A DNA stretch of 64,000 nucleotides from Ditylenchus dipsaci (GCA_004194705.1 SADC01001389.1:124001-188000), one strand, 5' to 3'; positions 48,451 through 60,220 are shown, counted from the first letter of the stretch. A program made the numbers and translations. Notes: a model not told the origin generated them from the letters alone.

Positions 48451-50912
48451 ATGTCATTCTCGGTCCAAGTCTCACCGTCGTCTCAAACTAGCAGCGGAAA
48501 AAAGCGAAATGGTGGCGCCAATCGCGGTCCTGTTTGGAATTTCTTCAGGGAGGAAATTGAACCCAATGGAGTAGTCGTGGTGCGATGCAGAGAGTGTCGC
48601 CAAGTAAATTGAGATCTTGTTTTTTCTAGTTATTTTTTTTTCAGAGCTTCAAGCATCCTTCAAAGGCCAGCACTTTATCTTATCATTGGAAATCAAAGCA
48701 CTCGGAGAAAGAACAGCCTTCTACGAAATTGGGAAATTGTGCTCAGTTAAAAACAAAGTATGATTTACCACTCTATTGGTTCATAACGACACTGTAAAAT
48801 TTGTTTGAGAAAGGACAAAATCAAAAATTCATTGACTGATGCTCTGGCAATCCCTAGTTATCCAATTAACATGTTTCTTCATCCGTCGATGCGAAACCTC
48901 TTCAAGGCAATGAACTCTGATATTGAAGTAATAATTCCTTTTTAATTTTTGCACAATTTTCTTAAGTTCCGGTTATTTAGCTTCCAACAAGCAAAAACAC
49001 CCTAAAAGATATGCTTATGGATAAGTGCAGTGCTGTTAAGAAAAGAATGAAAAATGCGTTGGAAAATATTCCTGTTCGACCATCTATTACCTGCGATGTG
49101 TGGAGTGACAGCAGCATGAAACACGCATATCTCGGTATTTCACTAACTATTAAAAATGCTCGCATTTGTATATAATGTTTGCAGGTATCACACTTCATTG
49201 TTTGGACAAAAACTGGTCTCTTCGACGACTCTTTCTGGGACTATCGGAACTTCATGGCTCACATAAAGGAATCCTTCTTGGAAGCAAAGCCGATGAATTG
49301 CTGGGATAATATGGACTTACAGTGCATGACCTTTACAAGACTGTAACTGATTCGGGAAGTAATATGATAGCAGCTTTTAAGGACGTCTTGTCACGTAAGT
49401 TTTCATTTATGACAAATTAAGATCCGTACCACCTTCAATTCAGTAGATCCCAACTGTGACTGGGCAGAATACGAGCAAGTAGAAGAAGATTATAGTAGAA
49501 TAGACGATTTTGATCATTCCAAAAGGGAGATGGAGCTTGAGTTATCGTAAGCTCTCATAAAATGTCTGTCGATTTCACTTAAGCATTCTTATTAAGTATG
49601 GCTTTTAATATCCGGATCCGTTGTTTTGCGCACTGCCTACAGCTAGTAGTCATGAAGTTTTTTGCCGAGCATGTCAACAGCAACGAGGCTTTTAAGAAGA
49701 TGCGAACACTGATCGGTAAATTCAGCCACTCGACTCAGTCATCAAATGTAGGCTACTTTTTTAAAGTCACTTATTATAGCTTATGAAATATAGGATCTTA
49801 ACAGAGCAACTGGGAAAACTCTCATGGCTCCAAGCAATACAAGATGGGCTTCGTATATCTTAGTCATTAAAGCTTTCTGGAAGTCAATGAAGCCGCAGCA
49901 GCCATATCTGAGATCAAAAGTTGAAATTTTCCTACCAAAAAGAAGTCGAGGTCAGAGTTTTTTTAAAGAGGGGGTGGGTGGGTAGATCCAAATTTTTGTT
50001 TTTCAGTTTCTACAGCTAGTCTACAAGCTGTCTAAAGTTTTCGTGGATGTTTTGATCAGAGTACGAGGAGAAAAATATGTAACTATCTCAAGATGCTACA
50101 GTTACATAGAGGCTATCAAACGAGGACTTGAGAAATCAAAGGTAGGCTAGTGAATCTGTTCTACAACCATCTGATCTTTGATCTATCAGGCTCTTCCGAA
50201 ACAAAAGATATGGCGAAAACACTTGAACTGCTTTTGACTAGACGTTTCCGATGGATGTTTGATGTGGACGCAATAGACTTCGACCCTATCTATGTGATGG
50301 CTGCTGCTTTTGATCCGAACACAGTGCAACATTTGAGCAAGGAACAGCTCGAGCTGGCGATAAATTCAATTCAACCCTTTGTAAGATTTTAGAGTGTTTC
50401 AAGGGGTTTTTATGTACACTGTCCATTTAGGTGACTTGGCAAGCAGAGTTGCAAGAGAATAATCTTATTACTGCGGAGCCGATGTCAGAGCTAGATCTTC
50501 TGTTGAGTGAAATCGCAGATGAACAGCTAAAGAAAAGGCAGGAAGAAGAAGGCACATATTCAGAAGCTAAATCTTGGTTGAAGAGTATATTGACACGAGG
50601 GATGGCAGCAAGAGCTTCGTGTGCGACTCCAATTGATCCTTTGAAGTACTGGTCAAACATGCTGTGCACGGTTAGTTTCGTTTAAAGTGTTCATCTCGTT
50701 TTTTAATGTGTCATTTTATTCGTGCTCAGGAGTATCGATCAGTTGCTGTGTCAGCTTTGGAAGTTCTGTCTGTGCCGGCTACAAGCGCATCTATTGAACG
50801 AGTGTTTTCTCTGGCAGGGCTAGCAACAAGAAATCAGCGTAACCGAACAATGATTGATCTTCTCAATGCTCAACTGATAGTCTATTGCAATCAGCTGGGT
50901 AAAAATATCTAA
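48451..50912 (+). pseudogene. hAT transposase, multi-exon, probably inactivated
   Basis: Early exons are 48451-48603, 48645-48757, 48810-48927, 48981-49134 and about 49186-49394; later coding blocks lie at 49442-49547, 49597-49748, 49800-50140, 50190-50390, 50431-50670 and 50731-50912. The N-terminus has a BED zinc finger (VVVVRCRECRQ with the distal Cys, then LSYHWKSKH). The hAT catalytic core shows SITCDVWSDSSMKH (first Asp) and TVTDSGSNMIAAF (second Asp), followed by RCFAHCLQLVV. The C-terminal dimerisation region reads LEVLSVPATSASIERVFSLA with the catalytic Glu. An in-frame TAA at 49307-49309 follows SKADELLG, so this copy is probably dead unless the base is an error. Short introns of 41-53 nt match the host style. 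Confidence 0.85.
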
Positions 50913-51114
50913 AAACAGAACACCGTTTTGTATCATAATTTGGAGCTGTTAAAATTGTTCTCTGTTTTGGTCAATAAAACTTGTAATGGAAGTTATTTAA
51001 GGGGTTCATTATGTGAAATGAGCAGAATTGCAGACTGTGTCCTGCAAAAAAATATAAATTTAAAAAAGGCAGCGTTTACTAAATGTCATAAAGACAAAAC
51101 GATTCAGATGGTTT

Positions 51115-51260
51115 AGGTACGATCTAGGTGACTTGGTGTCCTCCAGGTGGTTTGGATAAGATTGAAGTGGTTGGGTTCAATTCAGATTGTTTTGCTAATA
51201 TTCAAATGGTTCGGGTGCCATTAGAGTAATTTGGGTACAATAAAGATGGTTTAAGTACCT
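51115..51260. repeat. GGTGGTTTGGATA-type degenerate array inside the hAT element
   Basis: About seven imperfect units near CAGGTGGTTTGGATAAGATT. It sits between the transposase stop and the right sub-terminal repeats, so this array type can be carried by transposons. Confidence 0.45.
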
Positions 51261-51793
51261 ACTAGGACAGCAAAAAAGAGAACATAGTAAATTTAATGCA
51301 CAAAGATGTGAATAATGAAAATAAAAGTCATAGTCACACTCATAAGCAGAATTTTTCAATGTCATAGTCATAGGCATAATGAAAGTCATAATCAGAGTCA
51401 TAATCATAAGCAGAATTTTTCAAAGTCATAATCATAAGCCGAATTTTTCAAAGTCATAATCATAATCATAATGATTATGACTATGACTTTGAAAAATTCT
51501 GCTTATGATTATGACTTTGATCCCTATAATGCCTATGACTTTGGCGTTATGCCTATGACTTTTGACAACACTGCTCTAGGGTGAAATTCTGAGCAAAAAA
51601 ATGAAAAATTTGCAGAAAAGCAAAAAAATCGTCTAAAAATTAAATGTATTCAAATTTCCGCCAAAAAAATAAAAAAATATGCAAAAATAGGCCTAAAATT
51701 AGGCCTTAGTCTAATTCAAATTGGCGAGGGCCTATTTTAGACCGGTTGATGTATTTGAAAAAAGGCCTAGTTAACCAGCTTCACCCTCTTTAA

Positions 51794-52200
51794 AGGACCA
51801 TGGTTATTGAACGCAGCCGCATTTCCGAAATTCGGATTGAGGCGGGACTCTTTTTCATAGAGCTTATGATCCGTATTTTCGGTATTATTCTCAAAATGCA
51901 TTTTCGACAAACTTTTATTAGAAAACTGCTAGCTGAAAATTTTACTCCTATATGATACTTTTCACTCTTTTGTCAAATTTCTATTTCACTTTCTGTATTT
52001 TTGTCTAAAAAATTTTGCCTGCGAAGTTCAATACCGAAATTGGTCAATTTCGGTATTGAGGTCGTAGGCAAAATTTTTTAGACAAAAATACAGAAAGTGA
52101 AATAGCCATTTCATATTAGTGGAAAAATGATCAAATTGTACTTTATCTGGCCAAATGTACTTTATCTCGAAAATTTGAGATGAGAATCCTGGAGAATTCT
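51794..52200. mobile_element. TTAA-type element, left end only, with inner palindrome
   Basis: TTAA at 51790-51793 is followed by AGGACCATGGTTATTGAACG, as in copy 6. No matching right end was found. The segment 52005-52085 is a perfect palindrome (GTCTAAAAAATTTTGCCTGC and inverse). Confidence 0.5.
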
Positions 52201-52839
52201 ATAGTTGTCTTGCTGTTCTTATCTCGGCTATAATTTTTTTTCATTTGTCCTTTAGATAAATTTATGGGCAAAAGCTTTGTACATATATACATACAGCCCA
52301 GTCTTTTGATATATTAACTAAATCTGATCTCCAGCTGGGTAACGCCATTTTTCCAATTTTTGACATCTGTACTCCAATCTTATTCGTCGTTCTGGTCACG
52401 AAAATGGTGATTTAGAGTAAAATTATTAAGATTCTGCAAAGCAATCAGCGAAATTGAAATCGTTGCGATATTAAGGACTAGACTGCTGAAGCAAAACTAG
52501 CAAGGCATTTAAATATCTAGGTGAAAAAAATGTCGGAGTGAGCTGGGTTTCCAAATTTTTTTTGTAAGATTTTATAAACAACAAGCACCTCGAAGCGAGC
52601 AAATAATTAAGCAAGAAAATTGAAGTGCTGCCTAGCATTATCAGAAAAGATCACGGGGAATTAACACTGATTTAGACGCTTCCCTTTTACAAATCAGGCA
52701 TGCCTTTTGAAGCCGTATACAAAATAACAAAAGCAATAGCTTTGGAACACTTACCCTGAGGGCCTAGTCGTTCAAACTCGCGAATAAGCAAAGCTTGCGA
52801 TGCATCGCGTATCTCAATACAATTGTCTTGCCAACTGAA
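52201..52839. other. Gene-free stretch
   Basis: No exon, RNA gene or clear terminal repeats were recognised. Confidence 0.3.
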
Positions 52840-54480
52840 TTAGTTTGTGATTAGTTTTTGGGTTTGGTTTAACACTTAAAAGCCGGTTTGTGCTAATGGG
52901 AGCGTTTTTTCCAGAATTTCATGCTGAAGAAGATAGGCGAAAGAAAGTTTCAAAAAAAGTTCTTTTTTTCGACTTTTTAGAAATTCATAAATGGACATTC
53001 TCAATTCTGAGTTGTTTTTAGTTATTTGATCGTATCTTTTTATTCGGAAATATTTTTGTGTAACTAAAGCCTCGTGTCCAATGACTGAGAGGAAATTCAA
53101 TGTTTTTAACGCGGCAAGGGCTGTAAACTTTGTTTTGTTCATATAATTTTTTTTCTTTTGGTCACATTTTGTAGCTAAGACCCAGGGCTACCGAATACAA
53201 TATTTTCCAGCCACAAATCTCTAAAAAAAACTTTAAAAAAATGCGTTTCCTCTCACTCTGCCTTTGACTCTGCCTTTCAGTCATTAGAGTGAATGGCCGA
53301 GTGAAAGGCAGAGTGAGAGGAAACGCATTTTTATCAAAGTTTTTTCAGAGATTTGTGGCTCTAAAATTTTTATTGGGTAGCCCTGAATCTTAGCTACAAA
53401 ATGTGACCAAAAGAAAAATAATTCTATGAACAAAAAAAAGTTTACAGCCCTTCCGCGTTTAAAAACATGGAATTTCCTCTCAGTCATTGGACATGAGGCT
53501 TAAAGCTTTATCAGGTGCAGAATTCAACAGGCTTTCAAATAAATACAAACTTAGTCGGGTAAATTGCCGTATTACATGCGAAATATTAGCTTTTTCGAAA
53601 ATCTCATGAAATACAGAATTTAGTTCTTTCGTATAAACACTAAAAAAACATTGATATCGCCGTTTATATTTCAGTACTTTATTGCAGCATAAAGCACAGA
53701 ATCTGCGAATTATTTTGATACCAAAGAAGGCAGAAAATCATAACACGAAGAATTACCAGGATCATCAAATTGGTTAGCGACCGGGCCTTTTCGGGTTATT
53801 CAAATTCGCGCCTTTCTTGGCGTTCTGTACTTTTAGGCTTTTTACAGTTGCCAACGCATGTTCGAGCTTTTCTTAACATTAATTGACCCAAATTTCAAAA
53901 AAATAAAATTTTCTTGAGAAAACGTGAAAATACAGAACGCCAAGAAAGGCGCGAATTCGAATTAACCCAGAAAAAGCCAGGTCATCAACCAACTTCTTGA
54001 TCCTGGTACTGCTTTATGTTATGATTTTCTGTCGTCGTTGGTATCAAAATAATGCGCAAAATCTGTGCTTTCTGCTACTGTAAGTATACTGAAATGAAAA
54101 CGGTGATAGCAATGATTTGTATTGTTTATACGAAGGAACTTAATTCAATATTTCATAGGTTTTTTGAAAAATGCTAATATTTTGCATGTTATACGGCAAC
54201 TTACCCGACTAAGTTTTTATTTATTTTAAAGCCCGTCAAATTCTGCGCCAAATAAGCACTTTAGCTACTCAATTTTGTGCGCAGGTGAAAAGTTACACTC
54301 AAATAATTAAAATACCCCAAAACCGAGAGTGTCCATATGTAAATTTCTATAAAAGTCGAAAAAAAAAAGAACTTTTTTTGAAACTTTCTTTCGCCTATCT
54401 TCTTCAGCATGAAATTCTGGACAAAACGCACCCATTAGCACGAACGGCTTTTAAGTGTAAAGGTCTAAATTAAATCTACC
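52840..54480. mobile_element. Multi-layer foldback
   Basis: Outer arms: TTAACACTTAAAAGCCGG with CCAGAATTTCATGCTGAAGA, inverted at 54290-54470. Two inner units follow: 53060-53490, nesting AAGGGCTGTAAAC and CAGGGCTACC termini, and 53550-54215, a near-perfect palindrome centred near 53870 with CGCGCCTTTCTTGGCGTTCT. ORFs in the arms mirror each other and are not genes. Confidence 0.6.
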
Positions 54481-55234
54481 GTCTGGCCAATAAATCAATT
54501 CTTGGTGCAGCATATGAAGTAGAAGGTTTTACTAAGTCAGGTAGTAGCACACAGTGAAGAGCTGCTACATTCGACCACCCCTGCTTTATTTGCTGGCTCT
54601 CATTGTCGGCAGTACTATCTGTCGATTTCGTAGAGGATACTCTTCTACAATGATTCTCTTATTGTATATGAAACTTTTCCTTCAAAATTAAACCTCAAAC
54701 TGGTCTCTTGGCAGTCAGGTGTAAATGCCGGCTGCGGAATGACATCAAAGTATTGGACAACGCAATCACGGACAGAAGGTGCACTGTTGTTAATGCTGAC
54801 ACTTAATTAGCATAAAAATGCTACTCAGTGAAAAAAGGGAAAGGCACTTTAGAAAAAACCAGTAGCGTACCAGAATTTCAGACGGAGGAGTAGAAAAGAC
54901 GAAAGAGTTGTGTGTTAAAAAATCTTCAGAATTATAGCTGCTCCGCAACCAGAGACTGCTATTTTTAAAAGCCCAGCGGCCCACCACACGTCGCTGGAAG
55001 AGTTGTTTCGTAACCAGTCCGAACGAGAATACAAAAAATTTCGAACAAAAAACTGAAAAATCAATCCTGACAAGAGAAGGGGCACCAATCAATGAATTTT
55101 CGTGATAAAGTCAATGCACTTCACTCACGTCGTGTCAAAATTTCCAAGTATCGAAACAGGAGTTTTCGTGGCAGGACCCGAAATTCAAATCATATAAGAA
55201 TTAGGCGAAAAGTACCCAAAATTATAACTTTCTA
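54481..55234. other. Gene-free stretch
   Basis: An open frame on the minus strand (54790-55092) has no recognisable family pattern. No repeats with clear ends were found. Confidence 0.3.
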
Positions 55235-55841
55235 AAGGACCCTGTCTCTTTCTTATCATGGCAACTTGAAAGGTTTGAATGCGCGCGGGACCACATAGAT
55301 TTTGTCAATAATGTTTTCGAATTAATTTTTGTCTGCGCTGATTGTTTAGAAAATAAATTTGAAAATTTGTTCAAAACTTAGAACCATTCACTAGTCGAGC
55401 CCAACGTTGCTTGACATGGCCAAATCGGACAACTCATCCGACTTGCACTGCTCCACAACTGTCATTATGTGACATTATATCGAATAGAACATAACGTTTA
55501 AAGGGCCTGACCTCTTCCTACTCGGTGGTCCCCGCAATTCAAAAAATTTTTCCTCGATCATTGGACTCTGTACGGATTTTTCCGCCACGTTTCTAACAAA
55601 ACTAGGCTGAAATCAAATTTAGGCTTAGTTTTGTTAGAAACCTAGCGGAAAAATCCGTACAGAGTCCAATGATCAAAGGAAAATTTTTGAATTTGCGGGG
55701 GACCACCGAGTAGGAAGAGTCAGGCCCTTTAAGTTTAAAATGCTAATAAAAAAATGATTCGAAAACATTATTGACAAAATCTATGTGTCCGCGCGCATTC
55801 AAACCTTTGAAATTGCCATGATAAGGAAGAGACAGGGTCCT
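55235..55841. mobile_element. TTAA-type element split by another TTAA MITE
   Basis: Outer arms AGGACCCTGTCTCTTTCTTA and the inverse at 55815-55841 (right TTAA at 55842-55845, left decayed to TCTA). Nested in it at 55502-55728 is a nearly perfect hairpin, flanked by TTAA, with GGGCCTGACCTCTTCCTACT termini. Confidence 0.75.
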
Positions 55842-55845
55842 TTAA

Positions 55846-56026
55846 AGGACCATGGTTTTTGCGCGCAATGGCATGTGCGAAATTTGAATTGGCGGAGGAC
55901 ACTTCTCTTCGTCTATCAGTGTACTCTTTAGTCATTCGAAACGACTCCAAAGAGTACACTGATAGACGAAAGAGAAGTGTCCCCCGCCAATTCAAATTTT
56001 ACACATGCCACTGCGCGCGGTTGACA
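55846..56026. mobile_element. TTAA MITE (copy 12), right end replaced by WDR7 sequence
   Basis: It starts AGGACCATGGTTTTTGCGCG after the shared TTAA. The arms GTGTACTCTTTAGTC and inverse pair well, but the terminal CATGGTCCTTTAA is missing. The sequence passes directly into the WDR7-like fragment at 56027. Confidence 0.6.
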
Positions 56027-56430
56027 ATGACAAGGCTGGAGGCATTCATCAGGTATGTTTTATTAGATTCGTAATCAAAAGCTTGTCACTAACGATGGCT
56101 TCTTTGCGTGCAATACTATAAGAAATTTAAGAACAATTGGCAGAACTATAATTCTTACAATTTCCGATATACGTAAAAACTCTATATAGCCCCCGGGGAG
56201 TTGTTTTCCAATCACCCTCTGAGGGGGGAGGGGGGGGGGTACTTAAAGGAGGGGGAGAAGCTACTTATGTTTGAAACAGTGGCCTCCATGGCGCAGTGCG
56301 TAAGCGTTTGCATTTTTGGCCCAAAATGGTGTTGCAGGTTCGATCCCGAGTGGTGACATGCTATTTATTTTGAGGAATGAGGGAAATATGAGGGACAGAC
56401 CCCTAAGTGCAACCCCCCCCCCCCCCCAAG
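56027..56430 (+). pseudogene. Duplicated fragment of a WDR7 exon-intron junction plus SINE
   Basis: This segment is a near copy, inverted, of about 33670-34065. It includes the end of the WDR7 exon (GACAAGGCTGGAGGCATTCA), the GTATGT donor, the following intron, the poly-C/G tract and the tRNA-derived unit at 56279-56360. It has no further exon and cannot encode a product. Confidence 0.75.
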
Positions 56431-56559
56431 TGCACACACTTGGAGGACCTTCGGACACGCTGAAGATGGTTGATAGTAGTGAAATAAGGTTTGTATGGTT
56501 TTTTTGGAGTATCGGGATACAATTGATTTTACCAAAACTCGCTTTTACCAAAACTCGAA

Positions 56560-56882
56560 AAATACCTAAGAAAACGGCATTTTACCTCTATCAAACCACC
56601 TTCAGCATGCCCGAGTCAATCCAAAAACAGATTTTGGAGCCTGAAAGAGTAGAAATTTTTGCTCCTGGTGACGACAGATGTTTTGGTTGGACTAAAAAAT
56701 TTAAATTCCCGCATAAATTTCTCAACCCGAGGTTGATGGTTCGAACCCTTATGGGTGGAAAGCCTATTTCAAACCTTTCGCGTCGAGATTACCAAGAATA
56801 TTTGGATGCTTCGCGGCCAACCACCAGCACATCCTCGTTGCAATGGATTGGAGTGAAAAAATCAAGGGAACCGAAAAGGTAG
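56560..56882 (+). pseudogene. Unidentified transposon-like coding fragment
   Basis: An open frame reading through FSMPESIQKQILEPERVEIF, PGDDRCFGWTKKFKFPHKF and LSRRDYQEYLDASRP ends at a good donor (AAAAG then GTAGGC). A diverged, frame-broken copy of its first part is at about 46735-46860. Repetition suggests a mobile-element protein, but I do not recognise the family. Confidence 0.35.
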
Positions 56883-57516
56883 GCTCAGAGAAAAAATACT
56901 CTTTGAGTGGGGCTTTTACGTTTGGATACTATCAAGTGGGTTAGGCTAGGTTTGGTTGATTGGTAATTACCGGGTAATTACCGGAAAAATACTTTTCCGG
57001 CCTTATTTCTCGGTAATTACTTGGGTAATTACCGAAATCACCCGGGTAATTACCCGAGAAATACTTTTTCCGGAGAATTACCCAACCCTAGTTAGGCAGT
57101 TAAAAAAGTTCAAAATAATGACTTTCCCTTCAAGACAATAACATAAAAACACTGAAAAAATATATAGAAAAAACCCCCAAGTGCTCCACCCAAAAAAACC
57201 CAAAATTAGTGTTGCTACATGGAATTCGGAATTACAACACACAAAATAACATGGGTTTATTTTCCCCCTCAGTCTCAGCTCCTTTTGAAGCCCAAATTTG
57301 CTGCAATACCACATCAAATTTGCTCATAAAAACAAACGAATAAGTTTAGATTTGCTTATTCTTTTTTTGCGTGATTCTTATATTTTTTGAAATTTAGAGT
57401 CTTGCTACCAAAACCCCGTTTTGGCCGATTTTTGCCAGTTTGACTCACTGTAATCGTTTGGATACTTAAAATTACGCACAATACACATATGATCTCACAA
57501 AAAAAGAAAAAAACGA

Positions 57517-58190
57517 CCCTAGTAGCGAATACTTCCCCCCCCCCCCCAACAATTTTTTTTCCAAAATCAGGTTTGAACCATTCCTAAGTAATTCTTATGC
57601 GCTGAAAACGATAAAAAGGTGTTTTCGGGCATTTTTGACCTAAAAAGTTGATTTTTGGAAAAAAAGTTTTTGACCAAAATTCGACTTTTGCCTTGGGGGA
57701 CCAAGGTATTCTACCTCGTTTTGTCACTGGAGCTAGGCAAAAAGAGTCTCCATATGCATTTTATGATCAAGAGACCTACTCGGAATTACGCCTAAGGTAA
57801 GTGAGTCCCCGAAGGGGCGCAGGGGGCTTGGTTGGTTAGAGATGCGCGCACTCACATACCTTAGACACAATCACTCGAAAGTGACTCTGGATGCATGAAA
57901 AAAGCATGCATACCAGAGTTTCTTTATGTGGTAGGCCCCAGTTAACAAAACTATGTTCAAATCCCATCTTTTCAGGTCTCTAGGTACCATTTTCAGGTGA
58001 TTTACCTTGGTCCCCAAGGCAAAAAGTCGAATTTTGGTCAAAATTTTTTTCCAAAATCAACTTTTTAGGTCAGAAAATGCCCGAAAACACCTTTTTTATC
58101 GTTTTCAGCGCATAAGAATTACTTAGGAATGGTTAAAACCTGATTTTGAAAAAAAAATTGTTGGGGGGGGGGGGTATTCGCTACTAGCGC
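57517..58190. mobile_element. Foldback-family copy (e)
   Basis: Outer arms: GTAGCGAATACTTCCCCCC with CCTAAGTAATTCTTATGCGC and CCAAAATTCGACTTTTGCCT, inverted on the right. The core 57792-57864 has lost most of the GC stem: CTAAGGTAAGTGAGTCCCCG and the right arm GATGCGCGCACTCACATACC. The GCATGCATACCAGAG block is present. Confidence 0.7.
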
Positions 58191-58332
58191 CAAAAAAAAA
58201 CCTTTGAAGAGGTTTAAAATTAAAAAAAAGAAACGCCACAACCTATTTCCTATTTTTGCCATTATTACTCGCCGTACACTGGGTACGCCACTGTAAAAAA
58301 CCACATGAAGAAAAAGAAAAACACCTACAAAC

Positions 58333-58899
58333 CTCTATTTTGCTGCCATCTAATATTTTGGAAAAATTTTGATAGGACAAATCATTGAGTGCAGGCAGTT
58401 TGCCCGTGCAATATGGCATGTACAATGAAATGTGACCTTAAACAAAACAGAAGTATTAACTCAAACTACCATTGCAACAACTACCAACCCTTCCTGGATA
58501 TTGTACCATAGCAAATCGGCACCTTTGGTTTCAACAACTTTAAGTTTTTGAGGCAAATCGGATCCAGGTTTTCATCCATATTCCAAGCATGCAGCAACGA
58601 AAGTAATAGCCTGGCAGTATCCATGTATAGCCCAGTCTCTGTTTGCCAACGTTGGGGCATCAGCAATGAGTTGTTGGCAGTGGTATTGCTGGATTGTATT
58701 GACTTAGGAGACACTGAGTTGGATTGCAGGAAGTTGGTACCGGAGTTGTTGTTAGAATTAGGCAAGTGGTTTTGATGAAGATGTTGCTCAGCTTTTTTCG
58801 ACATAAGAGTCGATAATGATGGCTTGTTCTCAATTGAATTTTGGTCGTTAAAATGAGATGGATGAGAAGACAGCTCATAATCCATAGACAGAAGACCCG
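58333..58899 (-). CDS. WDR7: WDR7 / rabconnectin-3 beta, internal exons (5' of the 34.5 kb set)
   Basis: Two minus-strand exons, 58489-58899 and 58333-58436, join in phase 1. The first has a polar linker and then TARLLLSLLHAWNMDENLD, PICLKNLKLLKPKVPICYG and ISRKG. The second continues HISLYMPYCTGKLPAL. This follows the WDR7 family order (LHAWG.....CLxxLxxLKPxxPVSFGLISRGGHMSL). The next known exons are at 34475 and lower, so the intervening intron or introns total about 24 kb. The conserved segment expected between them was not located. The N-terminal WD40 repeats should lie beyond 58.9 kb and were not found within the window. Confidence 0.8.
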
Positions 58900-59152
58900 C
58901 TGAAATTTTTAACACTCCGTCTGTGATGCATAATCTTTAGAGCTCCTGGTCAGCCTCTAATGAGGACACATATTCTAATGGCTATAAAAATTTTCACACT
59001 AGACAGGCTAAGTAAACACAGTATATTTTTTGTAGAAAATTCTACGATCTCTAAATCTGCAAAAAAAATATAAAAAATGTGGCTAGACTTTACTTGACGT
59101 CGGAGAGCCCCCTTAGAGAGCGCGGGATTAATAGAGAATATATGATAAGTGA

Positions 59153-59213
59153 TTTCTGGTATGCATGCTTTTTCATGCATCCAGAGTCACTTGTGAGTGA
59201 TTTGTGTCTAAGG
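59153..59213. mobile_element. Truncated foldback-family copy (g)
   Basis: Contains CTGGTATGCATGC, CCAGAGTCACTTGTGAGTGA and CTAAGG, then is broken at the TA where the pogo-like element inserted. Confidence 0.5.
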
Positions 59214-59215
59214 TA

Positions 59216-60220
59216 CAGTCAAACCTCGATATAACGTACCCCTGGGGGCTGGGTAAAGGGGTACGTTATATCGAGGGTACGTTATATTAAGGGTACGTTA
59301 TATCGAGGGCAGAAACCAAATAGATGACAGGTGTACGTTATATCAAGGTTTTTCTTCCTTGGTCCCTGCTGTTGTTTGATTAAGTGCTAGGGTATACCAA
59401 ATTTGAGTGCTGGGGACATACCGAACTTGATTGCAGGGAATATACCCATCGGTTAGATATAGGGTAAGTTTTACCGGGGGTCGGTTAAACCAAAACTAAA
59501 CTTCCAAAAGCACACTCAATTGCTCTATATTTCCCAAATAATTTCAATAATGCCGATAATGCACCACAAGCTAGGGCAGATTCAACCAGGAGGGTTCGCT
59601 TATAAATAGCCAATAGCTTATAAATATTCGCTTATAAAAAGCCATAAGCACTGGATAACATGAAAACATATTAATTTCCTGTGCTACAGTAGAACCTGGA
59701 TACAACACCGCCCCGATATAACACGACACAAAAACGGACCGATTTGGTCAGCTTTGACTGAAATGTAGTCAAATGAACCTCGATACAACACCACCCTATG
59801 GTCGCTCCTTGGGTGGTGTTGTATCCAGGTTTGACTGTAAGAAGAATTCTTCTCTAGATTAGACGAAAAGGCATTAACCACGTGATTCAGCGAGAGTTGG
59901 GCTATCGAATGGTCTGTTGGTATATAGCAGCGTTACCCACTGTTGATGTTCCTTTGTAAAAAGAAAACACTTGATGACTACAGAAAATGTTGCAGAAGCA
60001 GAAAAAGAGCAAAAACTGTTGGATTGGTAAATATAACACACCAATTTTACAAGGGTACGTTATATCGAGGGTAACGTAAGTATCAGTGTTATCTGCAAGG
60101 GGTACATTATATCAAGGGGTACGTTATATCAAGGGTACGTTATAGCGGGGTGAACTTATTCTAATTTGAAATGAATCCAACCAAAATGTCTCAAGGGTAC
60201 GTTATATCGAGGTTTGACTG
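59216..60220. mobile_element. pogo/Tigger-type non-autonomous element
   Basis: Termini CAGTCAAACCTCGATATAAC and the inverse, flanked by TA. Sub-terminal direct repeats of GGGTACGTTATATCGAGGG occur at both ends. No transposase frame. A second small TA-flanked element with similar ends (CAGTAGAACCTGGATACAAC / GTTGTATCCAGGTTTGACTG) is nested at 59687-59837. Confidence 0.8.
59687..59837. mobile_element. Nested pogo-like MITE
   Basis: 151 bp, TA at 59685-59686 and 59838-59839. Sub-terminal ACAACACCGCC / GGTGGTGTTGTA inverted motifs. Confidence 0.7.

Larger units (their letters stand above)
47937..51573 (+). mobile_element. Complete hAT transposon, 3.6 kb
   Basis: Terminal repeats of about 26 bp, CAGTGTTGTCAAAAGTCATA on the left with the exact inverse on the right. 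CTCTAGGG is duplicated at 47929-47936 and 51574-51581. Sub-terminal regions at both ends carry many units of TCATAATCATAAGCAGAATT, likely transposase-binding repeats. The interior encodes a BED-finger hAT transposase. Confidence 0.92.
47212..51775. mobile_element. Large foldback interrupted by the complete hAT element
   Basis: Outer arms: GTTAACTAGGCC with repeats of TAGGCCTATTTTAGGCC, then GCAAAAAAATCGTCTAAAAA, inverted at 51585-51775. A second perfect arm pair (47440-47560 and 47800-47930, with ACCGAGATAGATGGCGAATA) flanks a palindrome at 47560-47790 containing CTCGAGAG. The hAT element split this foldback at 47937. Confidence 0.7.

Noticed and set aside
52876..54473. Possible pair of inverted duplicated genes (frames with FLKLSFAYLLQHEIL on both sides)
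   Set aside because: The two frames are the arms of one foldback element; no start, splice or domain evidence supports genes.
54790..55092. 100-residue minus-strand open frame
   Set aside because: No family pattern and no partner exons; region is repeat-rich.
56281..56352. Possible functional tRNA gene
   Set aside because: A- and B-box-like motifs are present, but the acceptor and anticodon stems do not pair convincingly and the unit is repeated in transposon context (33736-33810). It is treated as tRNA-derived.
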